This document shows positions 54,000 through 62,544 of a stretch of 64,000 nucleotides of DNA, one piece after another. Every line of letters starts with the position of its first letter. Positions within the stretch are counted from its first letter, which is position 1. Origin of the DNA: Nesterenkonia xinjiangensis (lineage in GTDB: Bacteria; Actinomycetota; Actinomycetes; Actinomycetales; Micrococcaceae); assembly GCF_013410745.1 (NCBI RefSeq), contig NZ_JACCFY010000001.1:2666001-2730000 (forward strand), read 5' to 3'. The notes under the pieces were generated by a model, which worked only from the letters and a program-made list of their open reading frames with translations, had not been told where the DNA came from and did not search any database. A program made the position numbers and the translations under genes.

Positions 54000-55013
54000 A
54001 TGAGGATCCGACGCACTGCCACCGCCATGACGGCGGCCGCAGCAATGGTCGCCCTGTCCGCATGCGGCGGCGACGACGACGCCGAGGGTAACGGTGAGGA
54101 CGTCGAGGTCGGCAGCGACGAGGACTTCGTCACCGACCTGACCTTCGGCACCGGCGGCACCGCCGGCACCTACTACCCGCTCGGCGGTGAGCTCTCAGAC
54201 ATCTTCGAGGCCAACACCAGCGCCGACTCCGTCAACTACGTGGAGTCCGGCGGTTCCGGCGAGAACCTGGGCCAGATCTTCCAGGAGGAGTGGCAGCTCG
54301 GTCTCACCCAGAACGACACCGCCAACGACGGCGTCAACGGTGAGCTGGACGATCTCGACGGTGTCGAGCTGAACAACATCGGTTGGATCGCCAACCTCTA
54401 CCCGGAGGCCGCGCACATCGTGGTGCGTGCGGACTCGGGCTTCGAGTCGGTGTCTGACCTGGAGGGCGCGACCATCGCAGTCGGCGACGCCGGCTCCGGC
54501 ACCCGTGCCATCTCCGACGCCATCCTGGCCGCTCACGGCCTGGAGGAGGGCGACTACGACGCGGAGGTCACCGACTTCGGCGCCTCCACCGAGATGCTCG
54601 CCGACAACCAGATCGACGCCTCGATCTTCGTCGTGGGCACCCCGGTGGCCGGTCTGACTCAGCTGGCGGCCTCCACCGATGTGGACCTGCTGGCTCTCGA
54701 CGGCGAGATCGCCGATGAGATCTCGGGAGACTCCGGTGCTGAGCCTTACGACATCTCGACCGAGGCCTACGACTTCCTCGACGAGGACGTCGAGACCGTC
54801 TCGGTGTTCGCCGCCCTGGCGGCGTCGACCACGCAGGTCAGCGAGGACCTCGGCTACGAGATCACCGCGGCGATCTTCGACCACGCTGAGGAGATCACCC
54901 TGGACGTCGGCGACTCCATCGACATCGAGGAGGCTCTGCTGGGCCTCGGTGACGTGCCGCTGCACCCGGGTGCTGAGCGCTACTACGACGAGCAGGGCGT
55001 CGACCTGCCGTGA
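54000..55013 (+). CDS. TRAP transporter solute-binding protein, TAXI family (lipoprotein)
   Basis: 337 aa. Lipobox LSAC with Cys22, an acidic linker, then the TAXI domain: LTFGTGGTAGTYYPLGGELSDIF, the classical start of the family, followed by VESGGSGENLGQI and GDAGSGTRAISDAIL. Start ATG 54000 is preceded by ttgaggagga. It captures a carboxylate or amino-acid-type ligand for the membrane component encoded immediately after. The protein is extremely acidic. Confidence 0.92.
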   Translation: MRIRRTATAMTAAAAMVALSACGGDDDAEGNGEDVEVGSDEDFVTDLTFGTGGTAGTYYPLGGELSDIFEANTSADSVNYVESGGSGENLGQIFQEEWQLGLTQNDTANDGVNGELDDLDGVELNNIGWIANLYPEAAHIVVRADSGFESVSDLEGATIAVGDAGSGTRAISDAILAAHGLEEGDYDAEVTDFGASTEMLADNQIDASIFVVGTPVAGLTQLAASTDVDLLALDGEIADEISGDSGAEPYDISTEAYDFLDEDVETVSVFAALAASTTQVSEDLGYEITAAIFDHAEEITLDVGDSIDIEEALLGLGDVPLHPGAERYYDEQGVDLP

Positions 55014-57121
55014 GCGACGCACCTGCCCCGGGGAGGCTCCCGGCAGGTATGAAGGCGGGCGGTGACGCCCAGGAGAAGGCCGAGAAGGTCCTCCGCGAGC
55101 ACGACACCTCCAGCCGGTTCCGTACGGACCTCGGCTGGTGGGGTTGGCTCGTGGGGGCCATCTCGGTGGTCTTCACCCTCTACCACCTGTATGCGGCGCT
55201 GGAACGCCCCTTCAACAACTGGATGCACGGCTCGCTCCACCTGGCTGGGGCGACGTCGTTGATCTTCCTGCTCTACCCGGTGAGCAGACGCCTGCTGGAG
55301 CTGCCGAGCACCGGAGTGCTGTGGAAGGATGCGCTGCTCGGACGCGGCCGGGGAGTGCCCTGGTACGACGTTCTGCTGGCCGCCGCCGGGGTGTTCTGCA
55401 ATCTGTACATCTTCGTCGAGTACGGGCGTCTGACCGGCAATGCGGTGCAGATCCTCGGCTACACGGACCTGGACCACCTCGTGGCGGTCGCCGGCATCCT
55501 GCTGGTGTTGGAGGCCACTCGGCGCTGCGTGGGGCTGCCGATCGTCATCATCGCCACCTTGGCGATGGTCTATGCGATCTTCGGCAACCACAGCCCGCTG
55601 TTCCCACACCGCGGCATCTCGATGGAGAACTTCGCCACCAGCACGTTCCTCTCCACAGGGCAGGGTGTGTTCGGCACGCCGATCCAGGTGTCCTCGAACT
55701 TCATCTTCCTGTTCCTCTTCTTCGCGGTGGTGCTGCTGCGCACCAACATCGGCCAGTTCTTCAACGACCTGGCCTTCCGCGCGGCCGGCCGCTTCACCGG
55801 CGGCCCGGCGAAGGCGGCCATCGCGGCCTCGGGCCTGCAGGGGATGGTCTCGGGCTCATCGGTGGCGAACACGGTGGCCTCCGGCTCCTTCACGATCCCG
55901 ATCATGAAGAAGGCGGGCTTCAAGCCGCATGTCGCGGCGGCCACCGAGGCCACCGCCTCCACCGGTGGGCAGATGATGCCGCCGATCATGGGCGCGGCGG
56001 CGTTCATCATGGCTCAGAACGTGCCTGATGTGGAGTACAACGACCTCATCGTCATCGCGGTGATCCCCGCCCTGCTCTACTTCCTCGGTGCGTTCCTCTC
56101 CATCCACTTCGAGGCCAAACGGAACCAGATCCGTGGTCTGCCCGTCGATGAGCTGCCCAGCATCCGATCGCTGGTCACCCGGGCTGACCTGCTGCTCCCG
56201 CTGGCCGTGATCATCGGCACGCTGCTGTCGGGGATGTCTCCGATGCGGGCGGCGCTGCTGGGCATCGCCACTGCGTTCGTGCTGAGCTTCCTGCGCTCCT
56301 CCACCCGGCTGGGCCCTCGGGGGCTCCTCGAGCTGCTCATCGCGGGTGCGCGCACCGCGCTGCCGGTGATCGCCGCCTGTGCGACCGCCGGGATCGTGGC
56401 GGGCACCGTGACGGCGACAGGACTGGGAGGTCAGCTGGGCCGTGGCCTGGTCGACATCGCCGGCGGCAGCTTCCTGCTGGTGCTGGTCATGGTGATGGTG
56501 GCCTGCATCGTGCTCGGCATGGGGCTTCCCACCACGGCGAACTACGTGGTCACCGCGACGGTGGCGGCACCGATCCTGTACAACAACTTCGACGTTCCGC
56601 TGATCGCCGCCCACCTGTTCGTGTTCTTCTTCGGGATACTCGCCGACATCACGCCACCGGTGTGTCTGGCGGCCTATGCGGGTGCGGGCATCGCCAATGC
56701 GAATCCGATGGCGGCCGGCGTGACGGCTCTGCGCATCGCCGTCGCCGGCTTCCTCATCCCGTACGTGTTCATCCTGCAGCCGGCGCTGCTGCTCCAGGGC
56801 ACCTGGGTGGAGCTGGTGACCGCCCTGAGCACCGTGATCATCGGAATGATCGGGGTCTCCTCTGGGCTGGCCGGGCATCTGGTGGTGCGCGGCAGCCTGC
56901 TTGAGCGTTTCCTGCTGGTCGGCGGAGGCCTGGCCCTGATCTATCCGGAGCTGACCGTCTCGCTGGGAGGACTGGCGGCGATGGGAGTGGCAGTGATCAT
57001 GCAGCTCGTCCGCCGCCGCGCGGGTCGAGGCTCCGAGGCAGAGAGCGCCGCCGACACCGGAGGGGAGATGTCTGAGGCCGAGGACGTCGACCCTGCTGGC
57101 GGCCGGGACGTCCGCGTCTGA
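55010..57121 (+). CDS. TRAP transporter fused permease (4TM/12TM)
   Basis: 703 aa, start GTG 55010 overlapping the binding-protein stop. The N-terminal part carries the small DctQ-like helices and the rest is the large DctM-like component: KAAIAASGLQGMVSGSSVANTVASGSFTIPIMKKAGFK and ATEATASTGGQMMPPIMGAAAFIMA are its hallmark, and GLPTTANYVVTATVAAPIL follows. Driven by an ion gradient, not ATP. Ends in an acidic tail of about 30 residues. Na+-coupling would fit the Mrp background but is inference. Confidence 0.94.
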   Translation: MSDAPAPGRLPAGMKAGGDAQEKAEKVLREHDTSSRFRTDLGWWGWLVGAISVVFTLYHLYAALERPFNNWMHGSLHLAGATSLIFLLYPVSRRLLELPSTGVLWKDALLGRGRGVPWYDVLLAAAGVFCNLYIFVEYGRLTGNAVQILGYTDLDHLVAVAGILLVLEATRRCVGLPIVIIATLAMVYAIFGNHSPLFPHRGISMENFATSTFLSTGQGVFGTPIQVSSNFIFLFLFFAVVLLRTNIGQFFNDLAFRAAGRFTGGPAKAAIAASGLQGMVSGSSVANTVASGSFTIPIMKKAGFKPHVAAATEATASTGGQMMPPIMGAAAFIMAQNVPDVEYNDLIVIAVIPALLYFLGAFLSIHFEAKRNQIRGLPVDELPSIRSLVTRADLLLPLAVIIGTLLSGMSPMRAALLGIATAFVLSFLRSSTRLGPRGLLELLIAGARTALPVIAACATAGIVAGTVTATGLGGQLGRGLVDIAGGSFLLVLVMVMVACIVLGMGLPTTANYVVTATVAAPILYNNFDVPLIAAHLFVFFFGILADITPPVCLAAYAGAGIANANPMAAGVTALRIAVAGFLIPYVFILQPALLLQGTWVELVTALSTVIIGMIGVSSGLAGHLVVRGSLLERFLLVGGGLALIYPELTVSLGGLAAMGVAVIMQLVRRRAGRGSEAESAADTGGEMSEAEDVDPAGGRDVRV

Positions 57122-57141
57122 CGGCCTTCCGGCCAGATCGC

Positions 57142-57147
57142 TAGGCT
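57142..57147 (+). promoter_or_regulatory. -10 element of leaderless SDR gene
   Basis: taggct ends 6 nt before ATG 57154; the preceding TRAP gene ends only 32 nt before the ATG. Confidence 0.5.
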
Positions 57148-57153
57148 GGGAGC

Positions 57154-57873
57154 ATGAGCGAATCGAATCCTGCCGCTGCCCTGGAACGTCCCCTCGCCCT
57201 GGTCACCGGTGCCACTCGTGGCATCGGACGGGCGATCGCCGAGGACCTCGGCCGCACCCACCATGTGCTGGTCGGGGGGACATCGGCTGAGCGCGTCTCG
57301 GAGGTCGTCGCGGCCCTGCCCAGCTCCGGACCCTTCGTCGCCGATCTCACGGATGCCGAAGCGGTCGCTGCCGCGCTGGAGGAGACCGGTCTGGAACGAC
57401 TGGACGTCCTGGTGCACTCTGCCGGGGTCGCCGGCTCCGGTGAGGTCGGCACGGCGTCGCTGGAGCTGTGGCGGCACATGTTCGAGGTCAACGTCTTCGC
57501 CGTGGCCGAGCTGACCAGGCAGACCCTGCAGGCCCTGCGCACGGCCCGCGGCCAGGTCATCGCCATCAACTCCGGCTCCGGCTACACCTCCCGAGCCGGC
57601 GGAGGCATCTACTCGGGCAGCAAGTTCGCCCTGCGCGCGCTCACGGACGCGCTGCGTGACGAGGAGCGCGGCACCGTCCGGGTGACCTCCATCCACCCGG
57701 GACGGGTGGACACGGACATGCAGCGAGAGCTGCAGTCGCAGATGGGCAACCGGGACTACGACGGCAGCATCTACATCGCCCCGCAGTCGGTGGCCGACAC
57801 GGTCCGGCTGGCGGTGGACATGCCCGAGGCGTCCATGGTCGAGGATCTCTCCATCCGGCCGGTGCATCGGTGA
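57154..57873 (+). CDS. Short-chain dehydrogenase/reductase
   Basis: 239 aa classical SDR. NAD(P)-binding TGATRGIGRAIAEDL at about 19-33, a HSAGVAGSG segment (equivalent of NNAG), catalytic INSGSGYTSRAGGGIYSGSKFALRAL with Ser, Tyr and Lys in the usual spacing, and HPGRVDTDMQRE. Reduces or oxidises a carbonyl/alcohol of unknown identity. Overlaps the next gene by 4 nt. Confidence 0.9.
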   Translation: MSESNPAAALERPLALVTGATRGIGRAIAEDLGRTHHVLVGGTSAERVSEVVAALPSSGPFVADLTDAEAVAAALEETGLERLDVLVHSAGVAGSGEVGTASLELWRHMFEVNVFAVAELTRQTLQALRTARGQVIAINSGSGYTSRAGGGIYSGSKFALRALTDALRDEERGTVRVTSIHPGRVDTDMQRELQSQMGNRDYDGSIYIAPQSVADTVRLAVDMPEASMVEDLSIRPVHR

Positions 57874-58316
57874 GCGGGGACACCGCTGCTCAGCAGATCG
57901 TCGTGCTTCCGCGCGATCTGGTGCCGACGGCGGCGGCGCTCTGGCACGAGGCGGGCCTCACCCGTCCCTGGAACGACCCGGAGGCGGACTGTCTGCGCGC
58001 GCTCGACGGCGAGGAGTCCACAGTCTTGTGCCTGCGCCCCGGTGGTGAGTCCTCCTCGCCGGAGGAGTTGCTGGGCACCGTGATGGTCGGGCATGACGGC
58101 CACCGCGGATGGATCTACTACCTGGCGGTGCCCGTCACGCTGCGCGGTCAGGGCATCGGGGAGCGGCTGGTCCGCGCCGCCGAGACCTGGCTGCAGGAGC
58201 GAGGCATCCCGAAGCTGATGCTCATGGTACGTCGAGAGAACACCACCGTCCGCGAGTTCTACGACCGGCTGGGCTACTCGGAGCAGGAAGTCGTCACACT
58301 GGGGCGGTTCCTGTGA
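57870..58316 (+). CDS. GNAT acetyltransferase, YpeA-like
   Basis: 148 aa. Acetyl-CoA binding motif LAVPVTLRGQGIGERLVRAAETWL (R-G-Q-G-I-G loop) and the C-terminal VRREN...FYDRLGYSEQEVVTLGRFL are the family hallmarks, with the closest fit to YpeA-type acetyltransferases. Start is GTG 57870, overlapping the SDR stop. The acetylated substrate is unknown. Confidence 0.88.
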   Translation: MSGDTAAQQIVVLPRDLVPTAAALWHEAGLTRPWNDPEADCLRALDGEESTVLCLRPGGESSSPEELLGTVMVGHDGHRGWIYYLAVPVTLRGQGIGERLVRAAETWLQERGIPKLMLMVRRENTTVREFYDRLGYSEQEVVTLGRFL

Positions 58317-58338
58317 GCTCGGTCCAGGATGGAGAAGG

Positions 58339-59466
58339 ATGATGACCGGGAGCCGCCACGTGGTGATCGGTGCGGGGCTGGCAGGAGCATCGGTGGCCTG
58401 GCGTCTGGCGCAGGCCGGACATGAGGTCACCGTCCTCGAACGAGACGTCCCGGCCAACGCCCAGGGCAGCTCCCATGGCTCGGCGCGGATCTTCCGTCAT
58501 GCCTACCCGAGCCGCCTCTACACCGAGATGGTCGTCCGTGCCGAGGCCGGCTGGGAGGAGCTCCACGAGTCCTCCGGAGTCCAGGCACTCACCCTCACCG
58601 GCGCCGTGGACCACGGGGCGCTCCGCCGGCCGACCGCGCTCGCCGAGGTGTTGGAGGCCTGCGGCGTGGCTCATGAGCTGCTCTCCGGCGCCGAGGCCCG
58701 GCGACGGTGGCCGATGTTCGCCTTCGAGACCGAGGTCCTCTGGGACCCCGGGGCGGGCGTGGTCGACCCCGAGGCCGCAGTCCAGGCCATGCTCGACCTG
58801 GCGCGAGAGGCTGGAGCCCACGTGGAGACCGGCTGGGAGGTCGGGCGTGTGGAGAGAACCCGGACCGGGCATCGGCTGACCTCCACCGACGGGCGGATCT
58901 GCGAGGCCGGGGAGCTGATCGTCTGTGCCGGAGGGTGGCTGCCGCAGCTGCTGAGCGAGCTGCCGCTGCCAGCCGGCTTCCTTCCGGCTTCGCACGCGGT
59001 GGAGGTCCGCCAGGAGCAGGCCTTCCACTTTCCGTACCGCGGGGGAGCGGGGGAGGCCGCTGCCTGGCCCACCTTCATCCACTCCTCGGCGGACATCACC
59101 GTCTATGGCCTGCCGGGCGGGCGCGACGCCGGCCACGCGGGCCAGAAGGTCGCGGAGTTCAACGGCGGGAGGGTCATCCCGTCGGCGGCGGCTCAGGACG
59201 GCAGGGTCGACGAGGCTAATCGCCGTCGGGTGACGGGGTTCGTGGCGGAGTTCCTCCCCGGAGTGGAACCAGCGCCCTATGCAGAGACCACCTGTCTGTT
59301 CACGAACACGGCCTCCGAGGACTTCCTCATCGACCGGTACGAGCGGCTGACCGTGGTCTCTCCCTGTTCTGGCCACGGCGCGAAGTTCGCCCCGCTCATC
59401 GGGGAGCTCGCGCTGGCCGCTGTGACCGGGGAGGGCGAGGTGCCTCGCGAGTTCCGTGTGGTGTGA
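58339..59466 (+). CDS. FAD-dependent oxidoreductase, monomeric sarcosine oxidase-like
   Basis: 375 aa. N-terminal FAD-binding HVVIGAGLAGASVAWRLAQAGHEVTVLERD, then SSHGSARIFRHAYPSRLYTEMV, typical of the MSOX/MTOX group. C319 in TTCLFTNT aligns with the cysteine that carries the covalent flavin in MSOX, and SGHGAKFAPLIGELALAAVTG follows. Oxidises a secondary amine or N-methyl amino acid to give H2O2. Start ATG 58339 has aagg just upstream. It is 22 nt after the GNAT gene, so an SDR-GNAT-oxidase operon is possible. Confidence 0.88.
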   Translation: MMTGSRHVVIGAGLAGASVAWRLAQAGHEVTVLERDVPANAQGSSHGSARIFRHAYPSRLYTEMVVRAEAGWEELHESSGVQALTLTGAVDHGALRRPTALAEVLEACGVAHELLSGAEARRRWPMFAFETEVLWDPGAGVVDPEAAVQAMLDLAREAGAHVETGWEVGRVERTRTGHRLTSTDGRICEAGELIVCAGGWLPQLLSELPLPAGFLPASHAVEVRQEQAFHFPYRGGAGEAAAWPTFIHSSADITVYGLPGGRDAGHAGQKVAEFNGGRVIPSAAAQDGRVDEANRRRVTGFVAEFLPGVEPAPYAETTCLFTNTASEDFLIDRYERLTVVSPCSGHGAKFAPLIGELALAAVTGEGEVPREFRVV

Positions 59467-59534
59467 GACCTGCGGTGTGTGCCACCTGGTTCGCCGTCTT
59501 GAGCCCTGTGCGGCACTGCAGTAGCTTGACATGC

Positions 59535-59777
59535 ATGGACTATTCGCGGCGATCCTTCTTCACACTCGGTGCCGCCGGTGCGACCGCCGTCGGCCTCTCA
59601 CTCAGCGGGGCTCCGGCTCAGGCGGCACGAACCGATGGAGCGCCTGCGGGCGCGGAGGCTCCCCACGGCGGCACGCCGGGCAGCGGGGATGCGATTCGTC
59701 CGACCTCTTATGACGACGACGGGCGGCGGAGGAACCCGGCGAATCCTTTGGGATGTCCTCTGGGCAAGGGGGCGTGA
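59535..59777 (+). CDS. Tat-signal N-terminal part of an interrupted amidase gene
   Basis: 80 aa. Twin-arginine signal peptide MDYSRRSFFTLGAAGATAVGL ending at APAQA, then a Gly/Pro-rich linker and a TGA stop at 59775-59777. The frame continues without shift into the amidase at 59781, so both parts look like one original gene of about 230 codons interrupted by a nonsense codon. tagctt 7 nt before ATG 59535 may be the -10 of a leaderless transcript. Confidence 0.65.
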   Translation: MDYSRRSFFTLGAAGATAVGLSLSGAPAQAARTDGAPAGAEAPHGGTPGSGDAIRPTSYDDDGRRRNPANPLGCPLGKGA

Positions 59778-59780
59778 TCC

Positions 59781-60227
59781 GTGGACCCCGCCTGGAAGCA
59801 CACCGAGAACTACACGGCCGGCCGTGACGGGACTGCTGTGGACCGGATCGTCATCCACTACATCGTGGGCACCCTCGCGGCGGCCGACGCGACCTTCGCA
59901 GACCCGGATTCGGGAGTGAGCGCCCACTACGGCATCGGCGAGGGGGCGCTGCATCAGTACGTCAGCGAGGCCAACACCGCCTGGCACGCCGGAGACCTTG
60001 CGATGAATCGGCGCAGCATCGGGATCGAGCACTCTGCGGACTCGGACCGGTCGCCCAGTGCGAGCACCTACGAGATGTCGATCGACGTATGCACCCGCAT
60101 CTGTCGCGAGTATGGACTCGACCCGCAGACCCAGATCATCCCGCACAGCTCGGTGGTGGCGACGGCGTGTCCGGGCACGGTCGCGATCGCGCGGATTCGT
60201 GATGGCGTGGACTCCCGGCTGGGGTGA
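59781..60227 (+). CDS. N-acetylmuramoyl-L-alanine amidase domain, split from its signal peptide
   Basis: 148 aa amidase_2/PGRP-like domain. Zinc ligands are the His in VIHYIVG, the His in PHSSVV and the Cys in TACPGT; WHAG and RSIGIEHSADSD are family motifs. Such enzymes cut the amide between muramic acid and the peptide of cell-wall peptidoglycan. The frame is the same as the Tat-signal part upstream but a TGA (59775-59777) comes between. GTG 59781 has aaggggg about 8 nt upstream and could allow re-initiation, but the product would then lack a signal peptide. Confidence 0.8.
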   Translation: MDPAWKHTENYTAGRDGTAVDRIVIHYIVGTLAAADATFADPDSGVSAHYGIGEGALHQYVSEANTAWHAGDLAMNRRSIGIEHSADSDRSPSASTYEMSIDVCTRICREYGLDPQTQIIPHSSVVATACPGTVAIARIRDGVDSRLG

Positions 60228-60333
60228 GGTCGACGCGCTCCGTTGCCATGAGCTGATATGAGCTGACATGTCGGGGGCCGTGCGGAGTCGCGGAGCGCTG
60301 CCGCAGACCGCCCGCATCTGACAGGCTGATGCC

Positions 60334-61713
60334 ATGGATCGCACTCTCTGTCTCTTCCGAGACGACCTCCGCGTCACTGACAACCCTGCCCTCACGGCCG
60401 GACTGGAGCGGCTGGGCTCCGGAGGCGATGTGGTGGCGCTCTACGTCCTCGAGGACTCCACGCCCGGCCTGCGTCCTCTGGGCGGGGCGGCCCGATGGTG
60501 GCTGCACGGGGCGCTGGAGGACCTGCGCCGCTCGCTGGAGCAGCTCGGGATCCCTCTGCTGCTGCGCCGGGGAGATTCGCGCCGCATCGTGGCCGAGACG
60601 GCGGAGGCCGCCCGGGCGAGCCGTGTTCACCTGACCCGGCGCTACGGCGTCGCCGGCCAGGACGTCGACTCCGAGCTCATGGCCACCCTGCGACGGCGCG
60701 GAGTGGCGGTGGAGGAGTGGCCTGGCCATCTTCTGCACGAGCCCGAGGACGTCGCGACGGTCTCGGGTGAGCACTACAAGGTGTTCACCCCCTTCTGGCG
60801 GGCCCTTCGATCGCGTGCCGTGCAGGAGCCCCTTCCAGCCCCTCGTGGGGGTCAGGGCCTGCAGAGCGTGCGCCACTCCCTCAACGGCCTGGGTGTGTCT
60901 TCAGGCGACTTGTCCCGGTGGGAGCTGAGGCCATCGTCCCCCGACTGGGCGGCCGGGCTGCGGGAGATCTGGGAACCCACAGAGAGGGCCGCGCTGCGGC
61001 ATCTCGAGGACTTCGTCGACGGCGGGATCGAACGCTACGCCTCGGAACGGGATCTGCCCGCCGCGCCTGCCACGTCGGGGCTGTCGCCATTTCTGCGTTT
61101 CGGGCAGATCAGCGTCCGGCAGGTCTGGCACTCGGGGGTCCGGGCCGGCGGGACGGATCGTGAGGACTTTCTCTCGGAGCTGGCCTGGCGGGAGTTCCAT
61201 TGGCACCTGCTGCACCACCACCCCCGGATGGCGGAGCAGAACATGCGTCCCACCTTCGACGCCTATCCGTGGCAGTCCCGGCGAGATGCTCCCGAGCTCT
61301 TCCGCGCGTGGGCCCAGGGACGCACAGGGTTCCCGCTCGTCGACGCCGGCCAGCGGGAGCTGTGGCGGACCGGGCATATGCACAACCGTGTGCGGATGGT
61401 GTCGGCGAGCCTGCTGGTGAAGAACTTCGGAATCGACTGGCGAGAAGGCGAAGCCTGGTTCTGGGACACGCTGGTGGACGCGGACGCCGCGTCCAATCCG
61501 GGAAACTGGCAGTGGGTCGCCGGATGCGGGGTCGACGCCGCGCCGTACTTCCGGATATTCAACCCCGAGCGACAGCGGCAACGCTTCGATCCGGAGGGCA
61601 GATATGTGGCCCGGTGGGTCCCTGAGCTGGGGTCGACCGAGTATCCGGCCCCTGTGGTGGAGCTGCAGGAGAGCCGTCAGGAGGCTCTCGCCCACTACCA
61701 GTCGCTGGGCTGA
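60334..61713 (+). CDS. phr: Deoxyribodipyrimidine photolyase (class I CPD)
   Basis: 459 aa. N-terminal antenna-binding fold DRTLCLFRDDLRVTDNPAL and the FAD domain: LSPFLRFGQISVRQVW, ELAWREFHWHLLHHHP and the closing WFWDTLVDADAASNPGNWQWVAGCGVDAAPYFRIFNP, which contains the conserved flavin-binding Asp/Asn and the aromatic electron-transfer residues. Repairs cyclobutane pyrimidine dimers using visible light. Start ATG 60334 has caggct 6 nt upstream. Ends 77 nt before the convergent tRNA gene. Confidence 0.94.
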   Translation: MDRTLCLFRDDLRVTDNPALTAGLERLGSGGDVVALYVLEDSTPGLRPLGGAARWWLHGALEDLRRSLEQLGIPLLLRRGDSRRIVAETAEAARASRVHLTRRYGVAGQDVDSELMATLRRRGVAVEEWPGHLLHEPEDVATVSGEHYKVFTPFWRALRSRAVQEPLPAPRGGQGLQSVRHSLNGLGVSSGDLSRWELRPSSPDWAAGLREIWEPTERAALRHLEDFVDGGIERYASERDLPAAPATSGLSPFLRFGQISVRQVWHSGVRAGGTDREDFLSELAWREFHWHLLHHHPRMAEQNMRPTFDAYPWQSRRDAPELFRAWAQGRTGFPLVDAGQRELWRTGHMHNRVRMVSASLLVKNFGIDWREGEAWFWDTLVDADAASNPGNWQWVAGCGVDAAPYFRIFNPERQRQRFDPEGRYVARWVPELGSTEYPAPVVELQESRQEALAHYQSLG

Positions 61714-61743
61714 GGTGCCGAGGGCAGTCCGGGCCTCCCATGA

Positions 61744-61783
61744 GAGAGGGCGCATATCAGACAGTGCTGATATGCGCCCTCTC
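61744..61783. terminator. Strong bidirectional hairpin between photolyase and tRNA-Asn
   Basis: A perfect 16-bp inverted repeat (61744-61759 with 61768-61783), 8-nt loop. It lies between convergent genes and probably ends both transcripts. Confidence 0.85.
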
Positions 61784-61789
61784 GAAGAG

Positions 61790-61861
61790 CTCCCCCAGCT
61801 GGATTCGAACCAGCAACCCCTCGATTAACAGTCGAGTGCTCTGCCGTTGAGCTATGGAGGA
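61790..61861 (-). tRNA. tRNA-Asn (anticodon GTT)
   Basis: 72 nt on the minus strand. The acceptor stem is tcctcca/tggggga (one T-G pair), the anticodon arm is ctcga-CTGTTAA-tcgag with anticodon GTT, and the T arm is gctgg-ttcgaat-ccagc. The discriminator base is G and CCA is not encoded. The D arm has agctc...gagc. All four arms are intact, so a functional tRNA is very likely. Confidence 0.95.
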
Positions 61862-62025
61862 ATGCGACTGAAAGAGTGTAGCAGTCGATTCTCGGCCGAG
61901 GGAAATCGCCGTGGCCGTGGCAGCGACGAGCATGCCTGGCGGTCCGAGAGGCCTCCACGTGCCACCACATCGACGGGTCTGTCCGGGCGTGGGCCGACGT
62001 CGCTGCGGGTCGGCGCCCGAGTAGC

Positions 62026-62544
62026 ATGGACGTCGTGCTGACCACTGATCATGCCCTTGAGGCCGCCCCGGAGAGTCCTGTCCTGCCTGCCGCCCTGACG
62101 GCGAGCGACGCTGTGCAGCTGGAGCAGGGGACCATCCACGTGAGCGCAGTGGTGATCCGCAACTCCGGAGGCGAGGTGCTCACTGTCCGGAAGAGCGGCA
62201 CCGATCGCTTCATGCTCCCCGGAGGAAAACCTGTGCCCGGGGAGACGCCGGTGCAGACTGCTGTGCGCGAATGCGAAGAGGAGCTCGGCGTCGAGCTCTG
62301 GCCGGAGGACCTCCGCGCGCTGGGAACCTTCCAGGCCGTGGCGGCCAACGAGCCGGGGCTGCTCGTCACCGGGGAGGTCTTCGTCCATGATGCCGCCCCA
62401 GCCGCCGTCGACGCCGCCCCGGCCGCCGAGATCGCCGAGCTGCGGTGGCTCTGTCCGGCCTCCGCGCCGCTTCCGGAGGACCTCGCCCCGCTGCTGTCCG
62501 AGGAGATCCTGCCCGCGCTGCAGGCCGAGGTGGCCACGGCGTGA
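62026..62544 (+). CDS. Nudix hydrolase
   Basis: 172 aa. Nudix box GGKPVPGETPVQTAVRECEEELGVEL (G-x5-E-x7-R-E-U-x-E-E-x-G-U) at about 66-91. Hydrolyses a nucleoside diphosphate linked to another group; the specificity cannot be read. Start: ATG 62026 opens the frame, but tagcat (62022-62027) overlaps it and lies 7 nt before GTG 62035, so the true start may be that GTG on a leaderless message. Confidence 0.88.
   Translation: MDVVLTTDHALEAAPESPVLPAALTASDAVQLEQGTIHVSAVVIRNSGGEVLTVRKSGTDRFMLPGGKPVPGETPVQTAVRECEEELGVELWPEDLRALGTFQAVAANEPGLLVTGEVFVHDAAPAAVDAAPAAEIAELRWLCPASAPLPEDLAPLLSEEILPALQAEVATA

Noticed and set aside
59775-59777. Selenocysteine codon in the amidase
   Set aside because: The following bases show no selenocysteine insertion signal, and the position is a linker, not an active-site residue.
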